Source: a virus
Direction: 5' to 3' (one strand)
DNA: 40,771 nucleotides
IMG/VR virus record: IMGVR_UViG_3300045955_000313
Location: 1-40,771 of that record
Positions 31,701 to 39,583 of the stretch are shown here, one piece after another. The notes under the pieces are model-generated. The model had not been told where the DNA came from. It worked only from the letters and a program-made list of their open reading frames with translations, and did not search any database. Position 1 is the first letter of the stretch; every line of letters starts with the position of its first letter. The position numbers and the translations under genes are program-made.

Positions 31701-32696
31701 TTGTTCCTGTGGACCTCGGCGGCTGACTGCTTGGAGTACTCCTTGCTCAAGAGGGGCTTGCGCTTCTTTGGCAAGCAGTTCTTGTCCCGCCGTGCGTTCC
31801 TGCCCTCTGATTTCTGTCCTAGGTCGTCGGATCGTAAACAGGGGCGCTGCTTCAGCGGGTGCCGTCTCGCGGATCAGGCGCTCAACTTCTTCCGTAGGCA
31901 CGCCTCTTCGGGTCAGTATCCCTCTCATCAGCTCCTCGGTCTCATCAGGAAATGGCTGCCCAGAGGGGCTAACGATACGTGCTGAAGGGTTTGGTATAGG
32001 GCCAGGGAGGATCAGGTCTCCTTGGCCTGCCTGCGGCGTCATTGCAGGCTGAATATCAACGGGTCTCGGAGATTGCGGGCCAATAAGAGGAGTGGGCTCA
32101 CCGGTGGTAGTGCGGAAGGGTGGAGCTTCTTGTCCAGCTCTCGCCTGAGCTATTGCAGCCTCTCGTGCCGCTTGGCGGCTTGCCAGTCTTCCGGCAATCG
32201 CGCCTCCTCCCGCACCTATGCCAGCACTCAGCGCCGTTGCTCCGGCAGATGCTGGCGCTCCCGTTTCCGAGAAGGATGTTGCCTGGGTGACAAGCGCATT
32301 TCTCAGTGCTTCGATGCCTGCCGATTTGACGGTACTCGGAATTGCCTTTGTTGCGGCTGAGCCAACGGAGGCAATGCCGATGGTAAGAGGGTTGAACTTT
32401 TCCCGCGTGCCCTCGGCCATTTCATACGCCTGCGCCCCTACTTCACCTACACCACCTCCTACCATGCTCCCAAGGAGAGGTTGCCCGATGAGGGAGCCTC
32501 CAATGAGGCCAGCCGCTGTGCCTCCTACACGAATGCCGGTCGGAATCAGCGAGCGTGACCCTTCGGGCTCCGGTGGACCAACAAGCTCAGGCGGGCCTTG
32601 AATGGTGGTGTCCATCTGTGGACGGCGAATAGTGAAGAGCGGTTCGTCTGCCTGTTGTTGTTCTTCGTTGCGCCGGACGGTGAACAAGTCTCCCAT
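28707..32696 (-). CDS. Very large internal virion / DNA-ejection protein
   Basis: A 1329-residue protein. The N-terminal 250 residues are repetitive and Gly/Ala/Pro-rich, with hydrophobic segments (GLIGGSLIGQPLLGSMVGGG) and repeated LFTIRRP motifs. The long rest is mainly helical. Proteins of this size and look at the end of podovirus late operons are internal core or ejection proteins that cross the envelope with the DNA. No enzymatic domain could be read. It overlaps neighbours on both sides by TAATG. Confidence 0.6.
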   Translation of the reverse strand: MGDLFTVRRNEEQQQADEPLFTIRRPQMDTTIQGPPELVGPPEPEGSRSLIPTGIRVGGTAAGLIGGSLIGQPLLGSMVGGGVGEVGAQAYEMAEGTREKFNPLTIGIASVGSAATKAIPSTVKSAGIEALRNALVTQATSFSETGAPASAGATALSAGIGAGGGAIAGRLASRQAAREAAIAQARAGQEAPPFRTTTGEPTPLIGPQSPRPVDIQPAMTPQAGQGDLILPGPIPNPSARIVSPSGQPFPDETEELMRGILTRRGVPTEEVERLIRETAPAEAAPLFTIRRPRTEIRGQERTAGQELLAKEAQAPLEQGVLQAVSRRGPQEQGPIVLPFRTEAEARMSPSVQPLSASEQKTQLADFERSVLQAVKQRGPQEENPIILPLRAEDLRSLTQTLERNRMTEEVGGPIEGPPGTFTLRTPQGDQVSLSIPDAPPGWTQKGFAAVQAEREIRDNMKEEAVRVLGLRQKYDSLQTATEDGLRLMETNPTAGRELLEDVDLAGSSSAYTKLFRDQIGGARQAVMFALGRAGVGGLVGYTQGETPEERLRNAALVAGIGAAASPALARAGGRKLSEFFTKKPPQATTPVEAIAQELGKKARAITDEMLGTREKIGDYTQAHEVADQAWKHLDELRARAHEIDPNNRLYKVVDQIVFPEGGPDSAKYKGTIRGAGQVLQRLSALAQELNRRADAGDVDAARLRDILYPEMTAGQRVMNFWRGSLVGKIATQVRNAGDQGAILGSTILDRLFTGTIAGLRQGKPLQGAQQALTLGSVAARRFKDSIAQAVHLAAKEPDTLDTILNHHDEFSQRLLEKPEGLQGPLGTYLRTINKFNEVQENWYRRAHAEAELINGLRRAGIDPDHAFRNPGMIPDDVLEKSLSEALKGTMQGQPRGTSLGFLTSMGSNPSNALLREVSDIFRRNPVLYGIAPFPRYMANRLQYVVDHSPVGLAKLATENTRRGMLTQRLTDNEEVLASLSAGKTPLTGEKLEAAIQRAEQNIQQAKRDLVYVDTPAETIGKVATGLTLSLAAGVALRHPDIAGEHWWEVKAGDTRLDMRPFSTMAGFMFLGELGRQYVTQGEITMSASDIAQGLAVLGTRAGIGLTLMDMVSGRGDVSWEGVSNLLADLAGMFGAGFFNPVSQTKDIAATIEGMTSEGIPPEAIQREFRDDWQTRLLGPTLNQFPFASRTLPERASSTSADPVHFPYPLAHFFGANISTPNPVEQEIGRLGIPREAVYPRVENRADARAIAERMGPVVEREGQRLINDVRFRSQRDAGREELLRDLLAKARGYGERQLGGTDPQRLRDIKMNRLPEHRQELLRERMLRR

Positions 32697-33898
32697 TACT
32701 CGCCTCCAGACAGTTCTTTCAGGAACCGGCGGGCAATCTCAGCCGCGATGGCTTTTGCTCTCATGTTTCCTTCTGGAGTTTCAGGGATACGGTCAGTGGC
32801 CTTATGGATTTCCTCTTGCAGGGCTTGTCGACGGGCGCGGGCCTGTTGCGGCACGTCGTAGGATTTCATGGCATTGAGCACTTCGTCATCATTCATCTGC
32901 GAGACGTTCTTTCGTTGGGAGACACGAGGGGTGATGACTTGCGGACCTGGGAGTGACTCGCCTGTTCGCGTGTCTCTCTCAGCAGGGCCTTGCGTGACCT
33001 CGTAGCCGTATTGGTCGGGGAGGCCCAGACGTTGCGCGTCTCGATTCAGAATCGTTTCCACCGCTTTCGCTTGTTCTGGTGTGTAGGGCGGGGTTTCGTT
33101 GCCAAATATGTCTTTTGATCCACTGAGCCGTCCAAAGTAGTCCGTGGCGGCATTGTAGTGTGCGCGCACGGCGCGTTGATATTCGCCAGCATCCATACCG
33201 CCACTCTTGCCGACGTTGGCGGCCTCGGCGTTGGCCTTGCCTGCGAGTGCGCCTTCGGTTTGCATTTGGGCGCCCTTGAGGTTGATGTCACTCTGAATGC
33301 GCTGGTTGCCCAGGCGTTGCTCTTCTTGCATCCCTGGAAAGAGTTGTCCGGATTGGGCAATGTCTTGGCGGGTCTTATCCCTGCGGGCTTCCGCTCCTTG
33401 CGTTTCCATGCCGATGCGCTGGTTCTCAACGCCTGTCTGGACGATGTTGGCACCTTCCTGTGGCGTTCTGGCAAACCCGCCGAGCTTGTTCAGGTAGTTC
33501 GGATCTTGGTTGTTTAAGAGCTGCATCTGGGAGAGGCGAGAGGTTTCTGCGAAACTGAGTAAGTTTGCCGTGGCTTTCTGCGGGTCATACCCTTGGCGCA
33601 GGTAGGTATCTTGGATAGCGGAGAGAATGTCACTGGCTATCTTCATGTCTCCCGCGTGCACCGCTTCCTGAAAGCCCATGTACTGCTCGGCCAGTCCTTC
33701 GCGCACATCGTTGAAGCGCTGCCGATCTTCCGTCGCATACTGTTGGGTGAGCACACGGGAGGGGTCGGCAATGGATTGGAAAATGCCGCCGAGTCCTGGT
33801 GGGCGGGCATCTGACGCCAGCGCTGCCAGCGTGCCAAAGAGTCCATCTGCACGTGAGGTCCGGTAGGTGTCGTCACCAAAGCCAATCGAGAACGGCAT
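32696..33898 (-). CDS. Internal virion protein, helical (400 aa)
   Basis: A 400-residue protein from ATG 33898 (AAAGGAG site; the frame is open to 34054 but that part is a shadow). It has long helices rich in Gln, Ala and Arg (EAVHAGDMKIASDILSAIQD, AEARRDKTRQDIAQSGQLFP). It lies between two other internal-protein candidates. Likely part of the ejection apparatus; no family recognised. Confidence 0.65.
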   Translation of the reverse strand: MPFSIGFGDDTYRTSRADGLFGTLAALASDARPPGLGGIFQSIADPSRVLTQQYATEDRQRFNDVREGLAEQYMGFQEAVHAGDMKIASDILSAIQDTYLRQGYDPQKATANLLSFAETSRLSQMQLLNNQDPNYLNKLGGFARTPQEGANIVQTGVENQRIGMETQGAEARRDKTRQDIAQSGQLFPGMQEEQRLGNQRIQSDINLKGAQMQTEGALAGKANAEAANVGKSGGMDAGEYQRAVRAHYNAATDYFGRLSGSKDIFGNETPPYTPEQAKAVETILNRDAQRLGLPDQYGYEVTQGPAERDTRTGESLPGPQVITPRVSQRKNVSQMNDDEVLNAMKSYDVPQQARARRQALQEEIHKATDRIPETPEGNMRAKAIAAEIARRFLKELSGGE

Positions 33899-33914
33899 AT
33901 CCACTCCTTTCCAA

Positions 33915-35393
33915 TCAGAATGAAACCGAACCTCCCAGGCTGCTACTTGCACTATCGCCCTTGCCAAACGACGCCCCGCCGAGTTCTCCGACGATCGCAA
34001 GTTGCCGGAGATACGTGTTGTAGAAGAGCGAGAGGTTATCGAGTTCAAAGGCATCCATCCGCGCCAGGTCTGTCTCTTGGAGATTCAAGAGCTGTAGGAA
34101 TTGCTGTCGAGCGATCTGCTCTTGTTGCAGGTTGAGGCCCATCGTGCGCAGTTGCATCTCGGCTTGAGCAATCGCGGCCTCGTGGCCGAGTTGCGCACGG
34201 GTGAGGTTCGCGGTTAAGAGGTTGCGGGCGTTGTTGAGCTGCGCGTCCATATTGAAGCCCGCATTGGCGAGGCTGGTCTGCTGGCGCAGTTTGGCGTTTT
34301 CCATGCTCTGCGTGTACTCCATGCCATAGCGTTGCGCGGTGGCACGCTGGGCGGCGTCCGATGCCGCCTGCGCGATCTGGCGGTTATACTCCTCGCGTTG
34401 GCGGCCACGCTGGGCAAGGCCGGTGCCGGAGTCTGCCAGTCCGGCCTGGGCGAGCTGCGCATTGAGCCGACTATCTTCCAGGTCGGCTTGCCGAGTGAGC
34501 TCCCGTTGGATGGGATCAAACTCGGAGCGGTACAGGGCATCTTGCAATTTTTGAAAGTCGGTAAATCCGCCTTGTGCCGCGGTGGCCGTGGGGGCTGTGA
34601 CGAGGGGCGGATTCTCCACAGTCACGCCAGAGGTATCAATAATGGGGGTGGCAAACGGAATCGGTGTCTGCCCAAAGCCGAGGTTAATCAGCGTCTGCTC
34701 GTGCTCTCCGGTGCCAAAAAGGGGATGTGTGGCTGTGGCTCCTCCGGGTAGAGCACCGCCTGATGCTGGGACGTAAGGGTTGGGAGCAAAGTTCCCCCAA
34801 TTTGCGGGTGTGCCGCTGTTTGAGGCACTGCCGGTGCCGGTGCGTGGCCCTGTTGTAGGAGGAAGCGTTAGGGTTGGATAACTGGACGCTCCATAGGTGC
34901 TCTCATTGCCTGGTTGTGGAGCGACAAAGGTGGTTGGGCCGCTGCGTTGTCCTGTCGCGGGTGTCGGGCTTGTCGTTGCGCGGCTCCCGGTTGTCACGCC
35001 ACTGCCAGGGTTCGCATACGAAAGCCCTTGACTTTGACTTTGCGCGGCACTGCCGCTGCCCGGGGCTTGCCCGATGGGATAGCGGGTGTTGACGTTGCCC
35101 TTCCACGGGTTTCCGCCTGCGAGACCTTCGTACATCGTCCCTGCGTAGTTGATGTTCCACGCATCTTCCTGGTTCATGCCCTTGCTGGCTGCCCATTGGT
35201 CAATGCCAAGATAGCCAGGCACGGGCTCTGTGAATTGAATCCTGGCCCGGCGATCAGCCGCACGCTGTTCCGCTGAGGGGCGCGCTCCGTGTGAAGCCAT
35301 CTCTGCGGAAAGTTGCGCCTGGCGCTGGCGGAATACGTCTTGATAGGGTTTGAGTCGATCGGCAATGGTGCTAAATCCAAGACTGTAGGCCAT
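33915..35393 (-). CDS. Internal virion protein with disordered centre (492 aa)
   Basis: A 492-residue protein. After about 100 ordered residues comes a long Gly/Ser/Thr/Pro-rich disordered region (roughly 100-260), then a helical C-terminal half rich in Gln and Ala (DLEDSRLNAQLAQAGLADSG, QLRTMGLNLQQEQIARQQFL). Together with the 400- and 1329-residue neighbours it resembles the trio of ejection proteins of podoviruses such as P22. This assignment is by position and composition. Confidence 0.6.
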   Translation of the reverse strand: MAYSLGFSTIADRLKPYQDVFRQRQAQLSAEMASHGARPSAEQRAADRRARIQFTEPVPGYLGIDQWAASKGMNQEDAWNINYAGTMYEGLAGGNPWKGNVNTRYPIGQAPGSGSAAQSQSQGLSYANPGSGVTTGSRATTSPTPATGQRSGPTTFVAPQPGNESTYGASSYPTLTLPPTTGPRTGTGSASNSGTPANWGNFAPNPYVPASGGALPGGATATHPLFGTGEHEQTLINLGFGQTPIPFATPIIDTSGVTVENPPLVTAPTATAAQGGFTDFQKLQDALYRSEFDPIQRELTRQADLEDSRLNAQLAQAGLADSGTGLAQRGRQREEYNRQIAQAASDAAQRATAQRYGMEYTQSMENAKLRQQTSLANAGFNMDAQLNNARNLLTANLTRAQLGHEAAIAQAEMQLRTMGLNLQQEQIARQQFLQLLNLQETDLARMDAFELDNLSLFYNTYLRQLAIVGELGGASFGKGDSASSSLGGSVSF

Positions 35394-35926
35394 TAGAAGA
35401 TCCCTGTGCCTTTCCCCCCGCCATAGACAGAGGAGAGGTCGCCTTTTTGCATCAAGATAGACAGCATCTCGTTAAAGTTCCCTCGGCTCCGGCCTGAGAA
35501 GCCCTTGTCCTTGGCTTTGCCACTGAGGTCTTGAAACTCGTCCAGGGTAAAGCTGTTCGGGTCGACGTCGGAGCCTTTGAAGAGTCGATCGAGGTCCATC
35601 TTCTTTTCCGGGTCGTCCGCGTAGGCATCTTGGAGGTCGTTCAAGGAGAACCGCGGCGGTTCCGCGCTGCCTGAGGCTGGTTGCGTGGGTGCGCCGAACC
35701 CAAGGTTGAAGCCGCCGCCTGGTCGCATGGAGCCCTGGTTTGCGTTGCCAAACAACGAACGCCCACGCGGAGCCATCTGAAAGAGATCATTCACCGTAAA
35801 GGGCCCGCCAAAGGTGTTGTGATAGTCGAGCAGGAATTGCCGGGGGAAGAGCGTTTGCGAGCCCTGGCGCGAGGTGTTACTGCTGTCTGAGGTGTTAAAG
35901 CCAAGTCCGCTTGGTAATAATGCCAT
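35393..35926 (-). CDS. Hypothetical virion protein (177 aa)
   Basis: A 177-residue protein with a disordered Gly/Pro-rich middle (SMRPGGGFNLGFGAPTQPAS) and a C-terminal acidic/helical part with an EF-hand-like stretch (DPEKKMDLDRLFKGSDVDPN) that may or may not bind calcium. The TAATG overlap at 35393 couples it to the next gene. Confidence 0.6.
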   Translation of the reverse strand: MALLPSGLGFNTSDSSNTSRQGSQTLFPRQFLLDYHNTFGGPFTVNDLFQMAPRGRSLFGNANQGSMRPGGGFNLGFGAPTQPASGSAEPPRFSLNDLQDAYADDPEKKMDLDRLFKGSDVDPNSFTLDEFQDLSGKAKDKGFSGRSRGNFNEMLSILMQKGDLSSVYGGGKGTGIF

Positions 35927-35935
35927 AGTGCCTCC

Positions 35936-36289
35936 TTATCTGTACTCTACCTGCACGGTCGGGGTGATGTCTCCTCCCGAATGGTTGCGGGCACGGACGA
36001 CAATCTGTGTGGTGGAGACACTGTCCAGATGGACGCTGATGCTCGCATTATTGCATCTGGGCGCAGCCAGTGGAACTCGGCCCAGGGTGTGGGTGAAGGT
36101 GATCGTTGCGCTGCCATTGGCCGGAATGAGCGTGCTGTTATGGGACTGCGTGCTCAGGGTCAACAACGCTTCCAGGGTCAACAAATCTTGACGGGCATAG
36201 GAAAAATTCTGCGACACCTCACGGAACACCTCGATGACCTGCGGGGAGGCCTGTTGGACTTCGCGGATTTTGTCTCTGGTGAAGATCAT
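35936..36289 (-). CDS. Small beta-rich tail component (117 aa)
   Basis: A 117-residue protein with an N-terminal helix (DKIREVQQASPQVIEVFREV) and a C-terminal beta-sandwich-like part (SATITFTHTLGRVPLAAPRC). The motif FTHTLGRVP followed by a beta-strand is common in phage tail-fibre tip domains. It overlaps the tail protein upstream by ATGA. Function probable but unproven. Confidence 0.6.
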   Translation of the reverse strand: MIFTRDKIREVQQASPQVIEVFREVSQNFSYARQDLLTLEALLTLSTQSHNSTLIPANGSATITFTHTLGRVPLAAPRCNNASISVHLDSVSTTQIVVRARNHSGGDITPTVQVEYR

Positions 36290-37758
36290 GACGGAAAGCT
36301 CCTAAGTGATCGGACGCGCGTTTCCAGATCGACGCGGTAGAGTTCAAAGTCCATGGGGATTCCGCCCGTCGAGAGCCGCAGGGTGCACGTGCGTCCCTGC
36401 TTGGTCATATCCCAGAGTTTGGCGCGGGCTTCTTGGGCGGCGAGGTCAAGCGCTCCCAGTGGGGTGCCAATAGTAAAGCTCTCCGTGCCCGTGCCTGTGT
36501 AGTAGTAGCTGACCAGGCCATTGAGTGCTTCCGTCGCGCGGTGAATCGTCCTGACGGTTGTGACGCGCCCCGAGCGCAGGGCGAGTGGATCGAGCAGCTG
36601 AGGCACGGTTTCAATCGTGCTGGTGAAGCTGACACCGTTATCGGTGGGTGAGTTCGCATCGACAATCCAGACTTGCCCGGCGCGATCGCCAACGAGGAGG
36701 GTGCCGTCTTCGGACTCGGCGTCCCAGGCGCACGCGCTTTGCATGCCTAACACGGTGTTTTTTGCCCACGGCAGGGCGGTGGTTTTACCGTCAGGGCTGG
36801 TGATGCGCGTGAGCACGTAGGCGGGCGATTGTCCAGCCTCCAGCGAGCACAGGTATTGATTGCGGCGGGCGTAGCTGATGCCCACGGCGGTGCTGTAGAT
36901 TGTCTGGTCAGCGCGTTGCACGAACAAGGCCTGTAAGCCGGGCGAGACATCAAGGGGCGTCGAGCGCTCGCCATCGGTGACACGAAACCCGGCGCGGGCC
37001 AGGTAGATGACCCCGCCAGGCCAGGGCTGGACGGTATTGGGGGCAATACACCCTTCGTCACTGTACTGCGCAAGGCTGCCGCCGAAGGTGATATCGCCAT
37101 GAAAGCGCCAGAGGCCAGTGGTTTTCAGCAGAATGAGTTTGTCATTCACGCCGAGCAGTCCGGTAATCAGTCCGCCCTCGCGGTCGCTCAAGTTGAGGTG
37201 ATTGCCAGCGGGCCACGTGGTCTCGTCGTTAATCTCAGAGGCATAGACAGAATAGTTCAGTTCATTGGGGTCGGTCGCCCACAATCGGGATTGCCAGACC
37301 GTGAGATAGGGGCCTTTCTTGGGGGTGCTGCCCAGGTCCGTGAGCGTGCCTGCCGCGTAGGTGCGCATGGTGGCCACGCCATTGGTGAGAAACGTCTTGT
37401 TCTTGCTGGGCCAAAACGCGAAGCGAAACGGCATGTCATTGGCAAAGCCCGTGCCGCCAGCAATCACACTAAAGGTGCCATTACTCGCCGTGTCGTGGTA
37501 GAGGTTGACCTGTGCGCCGTCCTTGACGGCGGCCAGCGTTGCCGGTGCGCCCGTGCGGGGGTAATGTCGCCACAGGGAGTAGACATCATCTGGGAGTGGG
37601 GTCGCATTGTATTTGATCCGTCCCCGCCGTCCACGGATCGCGCCAGAGGGAAGATAGTCGATATTGTCTGCCACGCGCAGGGCGTTAGCGGGGGCCACGA
37701 CTTCTGGCGAATCGGCGACCCAGAGGCCACCCAAAAAATTTGTCCATTGCAGCATCAT
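36286..37758 (-). CDS. Tail tube/stabilisation-like protein (490 aa)
   Basis: A 490-residue beta-rich protein from ATG 37758 (TAATG overlap with the connector gene; the longer frame upstream is a shadow). The N-terminal region (NFLGGLWVADSPEVVAPANA, then IDYLPSGAIRGRRGR) and repeated blades suggest a beta-propeller-like podovirus tail or stabilisation protein comparable in place to P22 gp10 or T7 gp12. It follows the probable head-tail connector, the expected order. Confidence 0.65.
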   Translation of the reverse strand: MMLQWTNFLGGLWVADSPEVVAPANALRVADNIDYLPSGAIRGRRGRIKYNATPLPDDVYSLWRHYPRTGAPATLAAVKDGAQVNLYHDTASNGTFSVIAGGTGFANDMPFRFAFWPSKNKTFLTNGVATMRTYAAGTLTDLGSTPKKGPYLTVWQSRLWATDPNELNYSVYASEINDETTWPAGNHLNLSDREGGLITGLLGVNDKLILLKTTGLWRFHGDITFGGSLAQYSDEGCIAPNTVQPWPGGVIYLARAGFRVTDGERSTPLDVSPGLQALFVQRADQTIYSTAVGISYARRNQYLCSLEAGQSPAYVLTRITSPDGKTTALPWAKNTVLGMQSACAWDAESEDGTLLVGDRAGQVWIVDANSPTDNGVSFTSTIETVPQLLDPLALRSGRVTTVRTIHRATEALNGLVSYYYTGTGTESFTIGTPLGALDLAAQEARAKLWDMTKQGRTCTLRLSTGGIPMDFELYRVDLETRVRSLRSFPS

Positions 37759-38447
37759 TAGAAATCTCGGATGCGAATCTGCACGGGGCGGTTGGAAAAC
37801 TGCGCTTTGACCTGACGCTGGCGCATAGCGGTGAGCCCAGCCACCCACATCGCCTCGGCATTGGCCATATCCCGAATGGTCTCGTCTTGAAATTTAAGTC
37901 CGTGCCGATAGAGCCCCGCCAGCAGGGTGGGGATGTCCTCGATGAGCACTTCGACAATCTCATCTCCGTCATTGAGGGTTGCTGGGGGGGCGAGGTGCTC
38001 AACGAGGCAGGAGGCGCTGGCGAAGTCTGCCTGAGCAACCGGCCAGACTTGCAGTTGGGTTGGGTTGGGATAGACCCGCCACAGGTGTGGCCGGTCGGTG
38101 TACGCCGTGCCGTACGCGAGCCACTGGGTCTCGAAGTCGTCATCGCTCGCCTTGGTGAGTTTTCCCCAGGGAGCGCCCCAGGCAGGAACAATGAGTTTGT
38201 TGATCTGGCTTGGGAAGAGCGGTGCGGCCAGTCCTGTGATCGTGCGCGTGCTAAAATTGAGAATGCCATTGCTCGGCGTACCAGCACTGAAGAGAAACGC
38301 GCTTTCTTTCGTGAGGGTCGAGAGCACGCCGTGCTGGGCCAGCTCGAGCACCACAAAGTCAAAGGTGGTGCTCAGGATGGCCAGAAAACCCGCGGACATA
38401 TCCCCTAATCGACGGGCACATTCGTTCAGGACGGCTTGCTTTTGCAT
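37758..38447 (-). CDS. Head-tail connector-like protein (229 aa)
   Basis: A 229-residue protein with N-terminal helices (QKQAVLNECARRLGDMSAGF) and a beta-rich middle (PHLWRVYPNPTQLQVWPV) ending in helices (TIRDMANAEAMWVAGLTAMR). This is the pattern of adaptor proteins at the portal-tail junction (tail tubular protein A or gp4-like). Being directly upstream of the tail protein supports this. No family could be confirmed. Confidence 0.6.
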   Translation of the reverse strand: MQKQAVLNECARRLGDMSAGFLAILSTTFDFVVLELAQHGVLSTLTKESAFLFSAGTPSNGILNFSTRTITGLAAPLFPSQINKLIVPAWGAPWGKLTKASDDDFETQWLAYGTAYTDRPHLWRVYPNPTQLQVWPVAQADFASASCLVEHLAPPATLNDGDEIVEVLIEDIPTLLAGLYRHGLKFQDETIRDMANAEAMWVAGLTAMRQRQVKAQFSNRPVQIRIRDF

Positions 38448-38462
38448 ATTCGCGCTGCCTCT

Positions 38463-39572
38463 TTAGGGATAAAGATGGACGGGTTCACCACCGCCCCCTC
38501 CCCCAGTGCCATCATCAAATGCCTCAATCATCAAGCCCATCATGGGGCGTCGCGTTGTCGTTTGGGACCAGCTTCCCTCATCAGTGCGTGAGGTAAAATG
38601 AAAATCCTGTCCGCCCTCAAACGCACCCATGACGGCGGCGGAATTCACATCAAAATTGGGGAGTACGATCAACGTCGTCGTCGTGGGCTTGAGAACAAGT
38701 CGATAGCTCGTGTTCGCAGTGAGTGTGACCGGCGATGTGAATTTGCGCTTTAACACAAGGTTCGTCGTCGTTTGCCGAACATCACTATCAAACGAGAGAG
38801 AACGAAGCGTCGATGAGCCATCAGCATCGTACAGTATCAGATCCGCGGCACCATCCAGATCTGCCACCATCCACGCGCCCGCGACGGTGACTGGATAAGG
38901 AAAACTAAAGTAGAGCCCCTGCTCATCCGGCGTAGAATTTGAGGCATACCCTCCTCCCGTGGTAATCGCCGCATATGGATAGACAGTAGGACCGTAGGCG
39001 TAACTCCCATCGCTATACTCTACCGCGACCACCGGAGCGGCCTGTTGCTTTGCCCAGGCTGAGGTGAAGTGGTCAGGATAACTTTCCCCCCCGAAATCAT
39101 CGGAGTAGTGGGTGACTTGAAGATTGCCGCCCGTTCCCCACACAATGACCACAGCGAGGAGATCTCCCTGCGTGACTGAGGCCCCAGCAGTCAACGTGGT
39201 TGTAAACCAGGTATTGTCATTGGCACTGTCAACCACCTGAGAACCGTTGGTGTTGGTGCCAAAGAGCGTCCCCGATGGATCGCCGGTTGTTGTATCGACG
39301 GTCTCAAGCCGAACATCGACCGTTGCACCTGTTGTGACAGTGGAAGTGCGCCAGCCTATTTTGCTGACGGTACCAGTCTTTGGCGCATAGAAGACGGCGG
39401 CGGCTTTTTCTCCACTAGCATCAAGGGTGACAAAGCCGAACGTGGGTGGCCCGCTCATGAGCGGATGCCAGGGTGGAATAACCGCCATCGGGAACGTCTG
39501 CAATGTTGCCAGCGCTGGCGCGGCGGCAACGAGCAGCGCTCCGAGAAATCCAAGGAACGATTTTCGTATCAT
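38463..39572 (-). CDS. Secreted-type tail/fibre protein (369 aa)
   Basis: A 369-residue beta-rich Ser/Thr/Gly protein with a signal peptide (MIRKSFLGFLGALLVAAAPA, then LA) and a C-terminal Gly-rich tail (DDGTGGGGGGEPVHLYP). It starts 11 bases after the spike stop, with an AAGGAG site. It has jelly-roll-like sequence (TTLTAGASVTQGDLLAVVIV). A fibre or adhesin role is likely from position. It shares the unusual signal peptide with its late neighbours. Confidence 0.65.
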   Translation of the reverse strand: MIRKSFLGFLGALLVAAAPALATLQTFPMAVIPPWHPLMSGPPTFGFVTLDASGEKAAAVFYAPKTGTVSKIGWRTSTVTTGATVDVRLETVDTTTGDPSGTLFGTNTNGSQVVDSANDNTWFTTTLTAGASVTQGDLLAVVIVWGTGGNLQVTHYSDDFGGESYPDHFTSAWAKQQAAPVVAVEYSDGSYAYGPTVYPYAAITTGGGYASNSTPDEQGLYFSFPYPVTVAGAWMVADLDGAADLILYDADGSSTLRSLSFDSDVRQTTTNLVLKRKFTSPVTLTANTSYRLVLKPTTTTLIVLPNFDVNSAAVMGAFEGGQDFHFTSRTDEGSWSQTTTRRPMMGLMIEAFDDGTGGGGGGEPVHLYP

Positions 39573-39583
39573 CAGTGTTCTCC

